From: Candidatus Propionivibrio dominans | GTDB taxonomy: Bacteria > Pseudomonadota > Gammaproteobacteria > Burkholderiales > Rhodocyclaceae | Direction of reading: 5' to 3' | Assembly (NCBI GenBank): GCA_016709335.1 | Contig: JADJNC010000010.1 | Span: 97,588-161,587, forward strand | Length of the DNA stretch: 64,000 nucleotides | In this document: positions 8,540-18,272 of the stretch, one piece after another | Layout: the number at the start of each line of letters is the position of its first letter | How positions within the stretch are numbered: position 1 is the stretch's first letter | The notes under the pieces: model-generated | Database searches by the model: none | The model's input: the letters and a program-made list of their open reading frames with translations, nothing else | What the model was told of the DNA's origin: nothing | Made by a program: the position numbers and the translations under genes

Positions 8540-9316
8540 ATGAGGTCATTGATCCGCCCTGATCCCTGGCACAGACTGGCGGCCCTGACGCCGGCACGCA
8601 TTGCCCTCGGCCGTGCGGGGAGCAGCCTGCCGACCCGCGCCATTCTGGAATTCGACCTGGCCCATGCGCTGGCACGCGATGCGGTGCATCAGCCGCTCGA
8701 TCTGGCCGAACTGGCGGCGCACTGGCGGGCTGCCGGGGGTGAGGATGCGCTCGTGGTTCGCAGCCGGGCACGCGACCGAACGACCTATCTGCAACGCCCG
8801 GACCTCGGCCGCCGGCTGGACAAGGATAGCGCCGAAAACCTGGCCGCTCAGGCGGGTAATCAAGATCTCGCCATCGTGCTGGCCGATGGTTTGTCTGCCC
8901 CCGCCGTTCAGCGTCATGCCCTCCCGGTCGTGCATGCGCTGATGCCCTTGCTCGAAGGCCTGCGCGTCGCCCCTCTCGTGCTGGCCGAGCAGGGCCGGGT
9001 TGCCCTTGGCGACGAGATCGGCGCCTTGTTGAGGGTGCGCCTGCTGCTGATCCTGCTCGGCGAACGTCCCGGCTTGTCCGCCCCCGACAGCCTCGGCGCT
9101 TACCTGACCTTTGCCCCACAGCTCGGGCGACGGGATGCGGAGCGCAACTGCGTCTCGAATATCCGCGACGAAGGATTGCCGCCTGCCGCGGCCGCTAAGA
9201 AACTGGCCTGGCTAATCCGCGAGTCACTGACCCGTAATCTCACTGGCGTGGAACTCAAGGACGAGAGCGCAATGGGTCAGTTGGAGACTCTGCCGACAAG
9301 TCACAGCGCGTTGTAA
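8540..9316 (+). CDS. eutC: Ethanolamine ammonia-lyase small subunit
   Basis: Small subunit that completes the cobalamin-binding site of ethanolamine ammonia-lyase. 258 aa from the ATG at 8540; a TTG at 8531 overlapping the eutB stop is an alternative start. Typical segments: DPWHRLAALTPARIALGRAG at the N-terminus, RDRTTYLQRPDLGRRLD (about 75-91), IVLADGLSAPAVQRHA, and near the C-terminus RDAERNCVSNIRDEGL and AAKKLAWLIRESLTRNLTGV. Translation is probably coupled to eutB (5-bp gap, no clear ribosome site). The last 16 bp overlap the end of the convergent glycosyltransferase. Confidence 0.96.
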   Translation: MRSLIRPDPWHRLAALTPARIALGRAGSSLPTRAILEFDLAHALARDAVHQPLDLAELAAHWRAAGGEDALVVRSRARDRTTYLQRPDLGRRLDKDSAENLAAQAGNQDLAIVLADGLSAPAVQRHALPVVHALMPLLEGLRVAPLVLAEQGRVALGDEIGALLRVRLLLILLGERPGLSAPDSLGAYLTFAPQLGRRDAERNCVSNIRDEGLPPAAAAKKLAWLIRESLTRNLTGVELKDESAMGQLETLPTSHSAL

Positions 9317-10065
9317 TGCGCCTTCACTAGCTGTACAACCGTCGCCACTTTGCCGGCATGATTGGCTCGCAATGAAAGCATCTGCCAAGTTTGCGAAATC
9401 AGCAGGGCAGGATAAACCACTCGCAATAAATCGGCGATCATTCGCCATTCCGCTCGAATCCCTTTCCAGTATCCGAGTTTTTCAGTTTTCCTCGATTGTG
9501 TAACCTGATGCCAATGCGCTACCGAGATAGAAAGCTGACGGGCAATAATTATTCGGTTCATGAAGACCTCGATACCGAATCGAGGCAGTTCAAAAATCTC
9601 GTCGAGCGCATCGCTCAAAAGTTCCTTGCTGATTACCCGTTCGCCGGAGACGAAATCGAGACCTATGGCGCGGAATATCAACAGGCTATTCTTTCGCAGA
9701 CTCAAACTAACGCCCGTCTTGCCTGACAGAACGGGTGTGGCCAGTTTTGTCAGGTATTCAGCGGTAAGTCCCTTGAGGTCCGCATCAAGAAGCATGAGAA
9801 AGTTGCTTTGAGCCTTGGCGATGCCGGTTGCCATGGCGAAGCTTTTGCCTTGATTCTCGGTGTAAGAGATGAGTCTTACCGACGGAAAACGCTTGACGAC
9901 CTTGGCTGTGTCGTCGGTCGAACCATCATCCACTACGATGACCTCTTGTAATAAGGGATGCACAGAAGCGACCGCAAGTACGGCTGCAATTCTCGGCGCT
10001 TCGTTGAAAGCACCAATGATGCAGGATATTCCGTCATTGACACCTTGCGTCGAACTTCTGCGCAT
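9301..10065 (-). CDS. Family 2 glycosyltransferase
   Basis: GT-A fold glycosyltransferase, 254 aa. Signature elements: ISCIIGAFNEAPRI (nucleotide-sugar strand), VIVVDDGSTDDTAKVV, and the metal-binding region LLDADLKGL. It resembles polyprenol-phosphate sugar transferases without a clear membrane tail. I chose the ATG at 10065, which has AGGGG upstream; a TTG at 10113 would add 16 residues. Its end overlaps eutC on the opposite strand. Base composition is visibly richer in A+T than eutBC, suggesting separate origin. Acceptor and sugar unknown. Confidence 0.85.
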   Translation of the reverse strand: MRRSSTQGVNDGISCIIGAFNEAPRIAAVLAVASVHPLLQEVIVVDDGSTDDTAKVVKRFPSVRLISYTENQGKSFAMATGIAKAQSNFLMLLDADLKGLTAEYLTKLATPVLSGKTGVSLSLRKNSLLIFRAIGLDFVSGERVISKELLSDALDEIFELPRFGIEVFMNRIIIARQLSISVAHWHQVTQSRKTEKLGYWKGIRAEWRMIADLLRVVYPALLISQTWQMLSLRANHAGKVATVVQLVKAHYNAL

Positions 10066-10159
10066 AAAAAAACCCCTGACGGAATGTGGATTAGCTTCGA
10101 GTTGCCGTATCAACCGATCTGAGTATGGTGTCAGGTCTCTATTACGTTTTCGTGAATGG

Positions 10160-10177
10160 ATAGACCATTCGGTCTAT
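10160..10177. promoter_or_regulatory. Perfect palindrome ATAGACC-N4-GGTCTAT (TetR/NemR-like operator)
   Basis: An 18-bp perfect inverted repeat, 95 bp upstream of the glycosyltransferase start. It resembles the TAGACC-N4-GGTCTA palindrome I recall for the TetR-family repressor NemR. No TetR-family gene is in this window, so the regulator would act in trans or the site is a relic. Confidence 0.5.
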
Positions 10178-10261
10178 GGATCGTCAGGTTTTGTTCGGCA
10201 CCTACTTTGCTCAGGTGGACAACAATTGACAAGGGGTAAATGCGAGAGGACTTCACCCAAG

Positions 10262-11031
10262 TCAAAGATGCTGGCACGCGGCATCGATCAGATGGCGGGA
10301 AATGCTCACCGGGTCAGGCAACAGGGGCAGTGCGTTGCGTGAAAACCATTGTGCCGCTTCGATTTCCTGGGGATCGGGGGTGATGGTTCCTCCAGCGTAG
10401 TCGGCCAGGAATGCCGCCATCAGGGAATTTGGAAAAGGCCACGACTGGCTGCGAAAAAGCGCAGATTGGTGATCTCGATTCCCACTTCTTCGCGCACTTC
10501 ACGGATTACACATTGCTCCAGGGTTTCGCCGGCTTCGACAAAGCCGGCCAGGGCGCTGAAGACACCGGGCTTGAAATGCGGGCTGCGCGCCAGCAACAGT
10601 TCGTCACCGCGCTGGATCACCACCATCACCGCCGGCGTAATTCTTGGGAAGGCGAGCAGACCGCAGGCCGGGCATGACATGGCAAACTCCCCGGATTTCA
10701 TTTCGGTCGGGGTGCCGCAGCCGCCGCAATAGCGGTGGTTTTTCTTCCAGTCCAGGAGTTGCGTTGCGCGACCGGCCAGCGCAAAGGCCTCGGCGCCCGC
10801 CCGGCCGTAAAGGCGCCCGACGGTCATCGGTTCTCCCGAAACATTGTCCGGGAGCCGCTCGACTTCGACCGCGAAGCAAGGCTGTCCTTGCCATTCCCCA
10901 ATCAGCAGGGCGTCTCCGGGATTGCCGAAATCGGCTGCCTGTCCGTACGGGAAAACAGATTCCGGAGCGTGGTCAATTGCAGTGAGCACTTGATTGCCGC
11001 AGCGCAGCAGCCAGAAGCCTGATTCGTTCAT
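10262..11031 (-). pseudogene. nudC: NADH pyrophosphatase NudC with internal frameshift
   Basis: Nudix hydrolase of the NADH pyrophosphatase type, which hydrolyses NADH and NAD-capped RNA. Starting at the ATG at 11031 it shows an N-terminal NudC domain, a four-cysteine zinc site (YCGGCGTP ... CPACG), and an intact Nudix box [20 protein letters not shown] with EEVGI after it. At about 10450 the frame breaks: a base is missing between 10451 and 10450. The family motif [11 protein letters not shown] then continues in another frame to a TGA at 10262 (ending CQHL). Restoring one base gives a normal 256-residue protein. Either a recent mutation or a sequencing indel. Confidence 0.85.
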
Positions 11032-11122
11032 GGTGATTCCTGGTTTGATCTGTGGGATTGTAATGATTTTGAAACTGCACGGGGTTGATGCCTGCAAACC
11101 CCTTTTCCACTTGAGTAATCGA

Positions 11123-11245
11123 GTAGGTCGGGTTAGCGCAGCGTCCCCAGGAGGATTTGCTTCGCAGCATAACCCGACCAGTGATGCCGCCCCGATGTCG
11201 GGTTAGTAGGAAATCCTTTAGGGACGCTGCGCTAACCCGACCTAC
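11123..11245. repeat. Inverted dispersed repeat, GTAGGTCGGG family, copy 1
   Basis: Begins GTAGGTCGGGTTAGCG and ends with the inverse CGCTAACCCGACCTAC, so it can fold into one long hairpin. It contains the core CCCCAGGAGGATTTGCTTCG. Related copies lie at 12911-13050, 14899-15011, 18117-18172 and, decayed, 47341-47440. Confidence 0.85.
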
Positions 11246-11269
11246 GATGTGATACCTGCACCTACCTAA

Positions 11270-11465
11270 TTCAACTTTAATGCAAAATCAGGAAGTTATT
11301 TCCTAGTCGTTCCTAAGCCACATGCTGTTACACAATGGCGACAAAGGACAAACAGACGCAGAGGTCGAGGGCGAGATAAAGTCTGTTCGTCGAATCAACC
11401 CCTCCTCTCGAAATCCCCTTTCGAGATTTCAATCCCTGCCACTCACATGGCGGGGATTTTTTTGT
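11270..11465 (+). ncRNA. Candidate small RNA ending in a strong terminator
   Basis: No open frame of note, but the 3' part has two consecutive hairpins: TCTCGAAA-TCCCC-TTTCGAGA at 11406-11426, then a terminator at 11432-11463. The poly-T runs in the plus direction while both adjacent genes are on the minus strand, so an unannotated plus-strand transcript is the simplest explanation. A 34-bp segment inside it (11284-11317) is nearly repeated at 15045-15078. Start and function are unknown. Confidence 0.35.
11432..11463 (+). terminator. Rho-independent terminator
   Basis: Stem ATCCCTGCC / GGCGGGGAT with an 8-base loop, followed by seven T. The T tract follows the plus strand. Read on the minus strand it would lie just beyond the cupin gene stop at 11474, but the U tract there is poor. 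Confidence 0.7.
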
Positions 11466-11473
11466 CCCTAAAC

Positions 11474-12235
11474 TTACGATTCCTGCGGGCTGAGAAGCGT
11501 TGCCCCGAGGTGGCCCACTTTGACGTAAATGAGTGCTCCTTGTTCGCCGGTAAAGGGGGTGTGGCTGCTCCAGCGTGGATTGCGTAGCCAGCTACCTTCC
11601 GGGTACTCACCCGCCTCGTCGCGAAATACCCCCGACAGCACCAGGATTTCCTCGCCCCCAGGATGACTGTGCGTGTTGAAGCGGGTATTCGGCGCCCAGC
11701 GTACGAGCGCCGTACTGATGCCATCGTGTCCATGCAAGGGCATGACGGAGAGACCGGGAACCAGTCCGGGATGCCAATCGGCGCGGCGGGTGTCGATGTG
11801 CACCCTGTCCCGGTCATCGGCGGCGAACTGCCAGAGTTTGGCGAAGAGGGTGCAGCCTTCACGCGAGGAGGGCGTGTGTGTCGTTCCCGGCGGATTACGT
11901 ACGTAACTGCCTGCCGGATAATCACCGCTTTCGTCGGTCAATACGCCATCGAGGACCAGGATTTCCTCGCCGCCGCCGTGGATGTGGGCGCTGTAAGCCG
12001 AACCGGGGGCATAGCGGACGATGCTGGTCGAGCGTCCGATCTCGGCGCCGACCCGGTCCAGCATGCGCCGTTCGACGCCTGGCTGTGGCGATTGACGCCA
12101 GACCGCATCCGCCGCATGAGCGACGATCCGCTGATCGAAATCGTCATTGAGGCGGGTAAGCTGCTGGGGCAGGGGTTTCTCGGCAATCATGCGTTCTGCT
12201 TTCAAACGGAGGTCGATTGTATTGCTTGTGCCCAC
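11474..12235 (-). CDS. Bicupin protein of the ChrR-like type
   Basis: Two tandem cupin domains, 253 aa. Each carries the metal-binding pattern: SAHIHGGGEEILVLDG with HTPSS (first), and NTHSHPGGEEILVLSG with HTPFT (second). This double ChrR-type cupin is found in anti-sigma factors and in stand-alone redox or stress proteins; no zinc anti-sigma domain precedes it, so a stand-alone role is more likely. The GTG at 12235 lies 3 bp after the FKBP stop, implying coupled translation. An ATG at 12190 (MIAEK) is a plausible alternative start giving 238 aa. Substrate unknown. Confidence 0.8.
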   Translation of the reverse strand: MGTSNTIDLRLKAERMIAEKPLPQQLTRLNDDFDQRIVAHAADAVWRQSPQPGVERRMLDRVGAEIGRSTSIVRYAPGSAYSAHIHGGGEEILVLDGVLTDESGDYPAGSYVRNPPGTTHTPSSREGCTLFAKLWQFAADDRDRVHIDTRRADWHPGLVPGLSVMPLHGHDGISTALVRWAPNTRFNTHSHPGGEEILVLSGVFRDEAGEYPEGSWLRNPRWSSHTPFTGEQGALIYVKVGHLGATLLSPQES

Positions 12236-12238
12236 CTG

Positions 12239-12649
12239 TTATTTGACGATTTCAAGAAGTTCAACCTCAAAAACCAGCGTCGAGTCGGGAGGAATCGTAC
12301 CGGGAACGCCGCGGCTGCCGTAAGCCAGGGCGGGCGGACAAACCAGTTTTGCCTTGCCGCCAATCTTCATCGTCTGTACGCCTTCGGTCCAGCACGGGAT
12401 GACCCGGTTCAATGGAAAGGTGGCCGGTTGGCCGCGACTGTAGGAACTGTCAAATTCCTTGCCGTTCTCCAGCACGCCGCGGTAATGAACCTTGACCGTT
12501 TCGCTGCTTTTCGGGCTGGCGCCCGTACCTTCCTTGAGCGTGGTAATCACGATTCCAGACGCCGTCGTCTCTACCCTGGGTTCAGCCGCAGCGACCGGGA
12601 AGGAGAGCGTGATCAGCATGGCAATGCTTGTTGCGGCGAGTTTCTGCAT
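12239..12649 (-). CDS. Periplasmic FKBP-type peptidyl-prolyl isomerase
   Basis: Prolyl cis-trans isomerase, 136 aa, with a signal peptide (MQKLAATSIAMLITLSFPVAAA) directing it to the periplasm and one FKBP domain after it: VKVHYRGVLENGKEFDSSYSR, a FPLNRVIPCWTEGVQ segment and the C-terminal strand DSTLVFEVELLEI. The short hydrophobic active-site pattern is intact. The ATG at 12649 has AAGGA seven bases upstream; the longer upstream frame has no family likeness. Probably an operon with the cupin gene. Confidence 0.92.
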   Translation of the reverse strand: MQKLAATSIAMLITLSFPVAAAEPRVETTASGIVITTLKEGTGASPKSSETVKVHYRGVLENGKEFDSSYSRGQPATFPLNRVIPCWTEGVQTMKIGGKAKLVCPPALAYGSRGVPGTIPPDSTLVFEVELLEIVK

Positions 12650-12910
12650 GGCTGTGTCCTTGTTGAGCGATTGAAAATCAATTACCGGGTAGGGAAACGG
12701 GATTGTGCCGCAAATCCGGGAATATTCCGATCTCTGTTGAGTGCTACGGCTTGCTAAAGTACGCTTAAAACAGGAATCGGCTATCATGTTGGCCGAAGTG
12801 CTTGAATTGACTGTCCGTAGTCGAAACACCCATGCTACGCGTTAAACCAACTGCCGGTCGGCCGGACTTCGGACGCATCAAGCCGCTGCCGGGCTTTCGC
12901 GTTACACATT

Positions 12911-13050
12911 GTAGGTCGGGTTAGCGTAGCGTCCCCCAGGGGGATTTCCTGCGGGGCATAACCCGACGGCAGAGTATGCCGTATCCGACGATTGTCGGGT
13001 TATGCTGCGAAGCAAATCCTCCTGGGGGACGCTGCGCTAACCCGACCTAC
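12911..13050. repeat. Long inverted repeat, GTAGGTCGGG family, copy 2
   Basis: Two arms of about 57 bp (12911-12967 and 12994-13050) that are near-complementary inverses, separated by about 26 bp. The left arm reads GTAGGTCGGGTTAGCGTAGC and the right arm ends CGCTAACCCGACCTAC. Both arms carry the CCCAGG-AG/GG-GATTT core. It sits in the 560-bp gap before the antiporter gene, where no gene is seen. Confidence 0.9.
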
Positions 13051-13212
13051 TTAATTGCTCCTGCCAAGGGGTAATCGACGGGAAAACCGCCCTTGGGTCA
13101 GTGCAAGGCTTGAACTTCCTTGAAATGAACAACCAGGCCGCGCAAACATAGCCTGAAGACATCGTCCCGGAAAGTCTCCTGGACTTGAACCAATACTTGA
13201 AATTGAACCGCC

Positions 13213-14772
13213 ATGCTTTTAATCGAACTCGTTCTTTTGTTGCTGTTGTGTGCCGTGGCCCTCGGCTGGATCGCCAGACACTTTAAATTTCCTTATCCGA
13301 TTGCGCTTGTCGTTGGCGGGCTGCTGCTCGGTTTGATACCAAGGCTGCCACAGTTTCCCTTCAATCCGCAGTTGATCCTGGTCCTGGTATTGCCACCGAT
13401 CCTTTATCAGACCGCGCTGCTGACTTCGTGGAACGACTTCAAGGCCAACATCCGCCCGATCAGCCTGCTGGCGATCGGCCTGGTGATCGTCACTACGCTA
13501 ACCGTCGGCGCCGTATTCAAACTGCTGGTACCCTCGGTTCCCTGGGCTGCCGCCTTTGTCCTCGGTGCCATCGTTTCTCCGCCCGATGCGGTTGCGGCCA
13601 CCGCCATCCTCTCCAGGCTCAATATCCCGCGCCGCGTGGTCACGGTGCTGGAAGGCGAAAGTCTGGTGAACGATGCTTCCGGCCTGGTCATCTACAAATT
13701 CGCCATCGCCGCGACGCTGACCGGGGCATTCTCGCTGATGGACGCCAGCCTTCAGTTCGCCATGGTGTCGCTCGGCGGCATCGCGCTCGGAATCCTTTTC
13801 GCGATCCTATTCATAGCCATTCACAAACGTCTTGGCGATCCCTTTATCGAGGTGCTGACCTCGCTGGTCATACCCTACGTGACCTATATCGCTGCCGAAT
13901 CCGTGCATGTTTCCGGCGTCCTGGCCGTTGTCGCGGCGGGGCTGTTGCGTGGACGCTATGCCCCGGAGATTGTATCCGCCGAGATGCGCATCATTGCGCG
14001 CTCGGTCTGGAATCTTTTCGTCTTCATGCTGAACAGCCTGATTTTCATCCTGATCGGCATCCAGATGTCGGATGTGGTTGAAAAGCTGTCCCGTTTCACG
14101 GTGGGCCAACTGTTTGGCTTGGGCGCAGTCATCACTGCAGTAGCGATCATAGTACGCTTTGCCTGGGTTTATCCTATTGCCTATCTGCCTCGCTGGCTGA
14201 GCGGCAGCCTGCGTGAAGACGAGCCGATGCTGCGCAAGCGCGAGCTGGGCATTATCAGTTGGTGCGGCATGCGCGGCATCGTTTCGCTGGCCGCCGCACT
14301 GGCTATTCCGGTGACATTGCCCAATGGTTCACCCTTTCCGCAACGCGAACTGATCATCTTTCTCTCTTTTTTCGTCATTGCAGCAACGCTGATCGGACAA
14401 GGGCTGACCTTGCCTATCCTGATTCGCAGGCTCAAGGTCGGTTCCAAATGGAATATTCGCAGCGAACAACAGCGCGTGCGGGCCGCCATGAGTGAAACGG
14501 CAATTGCTGCCATCGACCAGATCATGGCCAGCGAAGGTGCACCCAGGGAGTGGGCCGATCAATTGCGTGCTGAAATTGCCGACCGGATCATGCTTGCTGC
14601 CCCGGACGTCGTCGAACATACCCCGCGTAGCGAACTGGTGACGCGTCTCCGCCAGGCGGTGATTCGGGCGGAACGCAAAGAACTGATTCGCATGTGGCGC
14701 GAGAACGAAATCAGTGACGAGGTGATGCGCCACCTTGAAGAGGTCCTGGATTACCAGGAAGCGCACCGCTAG
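13213..14772 (+). CDS. CPA1-family Na+/H+ antiporter (NhaP/NHE type)
   Basis: Inner-membrane cation:proton antiporter, 519 aa. About twelve hydrophobic segments cover residues 1-400. Conserved NHE-type patterns include PPILYQTALLTSW (about 60-72), AFVLGAIVSPPDAVAATAI (about 115-133, with the ion-binding Asp), VLEGESLVNDASGLV and WCGMRGIVSLAAALA. The C-terminal 110 residues are hydrophilic and helical, likely regulatory. It exchanges protons for Na+ or K+ in pH and salt balance. Monocistronic between two dispersed repeats. Confidence 0.92.
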   Translation: MLLIELVLLLLLCAVALGWIARHFKFPYPIALVVGGLLLGLIPRLPQFPFNPQLILVLVLPPILYQTALLTSWNDFKANIRPISLLAIGLVIVTTLTVGAVFKLLVPSVPWAAAFVLGAIVSPPDAVAATAILSRLNIPRRVVTVLEGESLVNDASGLVIYKFAIAATLTGAFSLMDASLQFAMVSLGGIALGILFAILFIAIHKRLGDPFIEVLTSLVIPYVTYIAAESVHVSGVLAVVAAGLLRGRYAPEIVSAEMRIIARSVWNLFVFMLNSLIFILIGIQMSDVVEKLSRFTVGQLFGLGAVITAVAIIVRFAWVYPIAYLPRWLSGSLREDEPMLRKRELGIISWCGMRGIVSLAAALAIPVTLPNGSPFPQRELIIFLSFFVIAATLIGQGLTLPILIRRLKVGSKWNIRSEQQRVRAAMSETAIAAIDQIMASEGAPREWADQLRAEIADRIMLAAPDVVEHTPRSELVTRLRQAVIRAERKELIRMWRENEISDEVMRHLEEVLDYQEAHR

Positions 14773-15082
14773 CTATCAGCTTGTTGAAAGACATGGAAAA
14801 AGCTTTACCACCAAGCCACAAAGAGCACAAAGATTCACCAAGAAAACTAAAAGATAACCTGGCTTTCCTTGGTGTCCCCCAAGTACAGGTGACACATCGT
14901 AGGTCGGGTTAGCGGAGCCTAACCCAACAATCGTCGGATGAGGCATACACTGGCGTCGGGTTATGCTGCGAAGCAAATCCTCCTGGGGGACGCTGCGCTA
15001 ACCCGACCTACTGGATTGCTTGTTCCAGTTAATTTAGACCTTACAAAATCGGGAAGTTATTTCGTAGTCGTTCCTAAGGGAA
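14773..15082. repeat. Intergenic repeats incl. GTAGGTCGGG family copy 3
   Basis: No gene seen. From 14809 there is an ACCACCAAG / CACAAAGAGCACAAAG tract related to intergenic microrepeats elsewhere. A GTAGGTCGGG-family inverted repeat spans 14899-15011, its left arm shortened (GCGGAGCCTAACCCAAC) and its right arm complete. At 15045-15078 lies a 34-bp segment nearly identical to 11284-11317, ending 4 bp before the dolP stop codon. Confidence 0.75.
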
Positions 15083-16748
<1,666 letters not shown>

Positions 16749-16765
<17 letters not shown>

Positions 16766-16878
16766 CCCAGGAGCATTTCCTTCGGGGTAAAGGCCGGAAT
16801 CTGATCGCAGGGAATGCAGAGCCAGAAAATTCATGGCACTGGACACCGGCTTTCGCCGGTGTGACGGCTTGTTCAGCG
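16749..16878. repeat. Dispersed palindromic repeat, CGTCATTCCGG family
   Basis: Starts CGTCATTCCGGCGCACC, contains the core CCCCAGGAGCATTTCCTTCG, and ends CACCGGCTTTCGCCGGTGTGACGG. Shorter relatives lie at 4137-4205 (without the core) and, inverted, at 42950-43017 (with the core). It overlaps the probable start of the HIRAN gene. Confidence 0.75.
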
Positions 16879-16883
16879 TTTCC

Positions 16884-17252
16884 CTAATGCGCAGCAAAGG
16901 CATCGCTAATCCATTCGATGTTTTTTTCAGAGCATGCATCGAGCAAAATGCAGTCAAAGCGGCATTCTGCATCGGCTTTGGCGTGAGCCGCCAGATAATG
17001 TTGTGCGGCCAGAATGATTCGCCGCTGCTTGCTCGCGTTGATGCTTGCGCCCGCTCCGCCGTAGGCCACGTTGCGGCGCAGGCGCACCTCGACGAAGACA
17101 AGCACTTTTGCGTCGCGGCAAACAAGGTCGATTTCCCCGCCGCGACAGCGAAAGTTGCGTGCCACGACCAGCAGCCCGCGCTTTTCGAGGAAACGCGCTG
17201 CCAGTCCCTCGGCAAGTTTGCCGGTGCTGCTCGTGGTATCGTTGTCGTTCAT
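16884..17252 (-). CDS. yraN: YraN family protein (UPF0102), predicted nuclease fold
   Basis: Restriction-endonuclease-like small protein of 122 aa, the usual size. Family features: GKLAEGLAARFLEKRGL, VARNFRCRGGEIDLVCRD with the acidic E-x-D pair, and VFVEVRLR continuing the PD-(D/E)XK-like pattern, then AAQHYLA and CRFDCILL. Biological role not established; it is nearly always next to rsmI. The ATG at 17252 gives the family length; an in-frame ATG at 17270 would overlap the divergent rsmI start. Confidence 0.9.
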   Translation of the reverse strand: MNDNDTTSSTGKLAEGLAARFLEKRGLLVVARNFRCRGGEIDLVCRDAKVLVFVEVRLRRNVAYGGAGASINASKQRRIILAAQHYLAAHAKADAECRFDCILLDACSEKNIEWISDAFAAH

Positions 17253-17268
17253 TGTTTTCGTGACCGCC

Positions 17269-18120
17269 ATGACGCAAGAATCTCCCGCATTATATGTAGT
17301 ACCGACGCCACTCGGAAACCTTGGCGACATGACACAGCGCGCCATCGATGTTTTGCGCCGGGTGACGTGGGTTGCGGCCGAGGATACGCGCCATAGCGCA
17401 CCGCTGCTCAAGCATTTCGGCTGCACCGCCCGCTTGCTGGCCGCGCACGAGCACAACGAGGAGGCGGCGGCGCAGCAGGTGATCGCACGCCTGGCCGAGG
17501 GTGAGTCGGTTGCCCTGGTTTCCGATGCCGGTACGCCGGCCATTTCCGACCCCGGAGCGCGGCTGGTGGCGCGGGTGCGGACGGCTGGTTTTCGTGTCGT
17601 TCCGCTGCCCGGGCCATGCGCTGCCGTGACCGCGCTCTCGGCCTCCGGGCTGGCCGAGGCGCATTTCCTCTTCTACGGTTTTCTGCCGGCCAGGGCCAGG
17701 CAGCGCGAAGACGCACTGCGCGGGCTGGTAGCCTTGCCCTATGCGCTGGTCTTTTACGAAGCGCCACATCGTATCCTGGATACGGTCGCGGCGCTGGCAG
17801 CGGTATTCGGTCCCGAACGTACGCTGATCATGGCGCGCGAGCTGAGCAAACTGTTCGAGACGATCCACAGTTGCCCGCTGGGTGAGGCGCACGACTGGTT
17901 GTCCGCAGAGCCCAACCGCCAGCGTGGAGAGTTCGTACTGCTCGTTTCCGGCGCGCCTGAGGCCGCTGATGATGGTGTAGGCGATGGCGAGCGGGTTCTC
18001 GGCTTGTTGCTCGACGAAGGCTTGCCGGTCAGGCAGGCGGCGAAACTGGCGCATTCGATCACCGGAGCCGGCAAGAATGCCATGTATGAACTGGCATTGA
18101 AAATCAGGAAGAACGTGTAG
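17269..18120 (+). CDS. rsmI: 16S rRNA 2'-O-ribose methyltransferase (C1402)
   Basis: SAM-dependent methyltransferase of the tetrapyrrole-methylase fold, 283 aa, which methylates the 2'-OH of C1402 in the 16S rRNA decoding centre. Typical blocks: [19 protein letters not shown] (residues 8-26), [35 protein letters not shown] and [12 protein letters not shown]. The ATG at 17269 is the family start. It is divergent from yraN with only about 16 bp between starts, so both promoters must lie inside the opposite gene. Its TAG stop is contributed by a dispersed repeat (18117 onward). Confidence 0.95.
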   Translation: MTQESPALYVVPTPLGNLGDMTQRAIDVLRRVTWVAAEDTRHSAPLLKHFGCTARLLAAHEHNEEAAAQQVIARLAEGESVALVSDAGTPAISDPGARLVARVRTAGFRVVPLPGPCAAVTALSASGLAEAHFLFYGFLPARARQREDALRGLVALPYALVFYEAPHRILDTVAALAAVFGPERTLIMARELSKLFETIHSCPLGEAHDWLSAEPNRQRGEFVLLVSGAPEAADDGVGDGERVLGLLLDEGLPVRQAAKLAHSITGAGKNAMYELALKIRKNV

Positions 18121-18172
18121 GTCGGGTTGGCGAAGCGTCCCCCAGGAGGATTTGCTTCGCAGCACAACCCGA
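18117..18172. repeat. GTAGGTCGGG family, single-arm copy 4
   Basis: One arm only: GTAGGTCGGGTTGGCGAAGC, the core CCCCAGGAGGATTTGCTTCG, then GCAGCACAACCCGA. Its first bases include the rsmI stop codon TAG (18118-18120). Confidence 0.8.
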
Positions 18173-18272
18173 GGTGCAGACTCAACCCTCGCCTGTCTCG
18201 CATCAGACTGCACCGAAACCGCATTCAACGGTTTTCCTCTACAATCGGGCTATTCAATCTTCAAGCCACATT

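Noticed and set aside
7155..9316. Ethanolamine microcompartment locus
   Set aside because: No shell or other eut genes in the surrounding sequence.
10065..10113. Extended TTG start for the glycosyltransferase
   Set aside because: The ATG at 10065 has a better ribosome site and gives the usual N-terminus.
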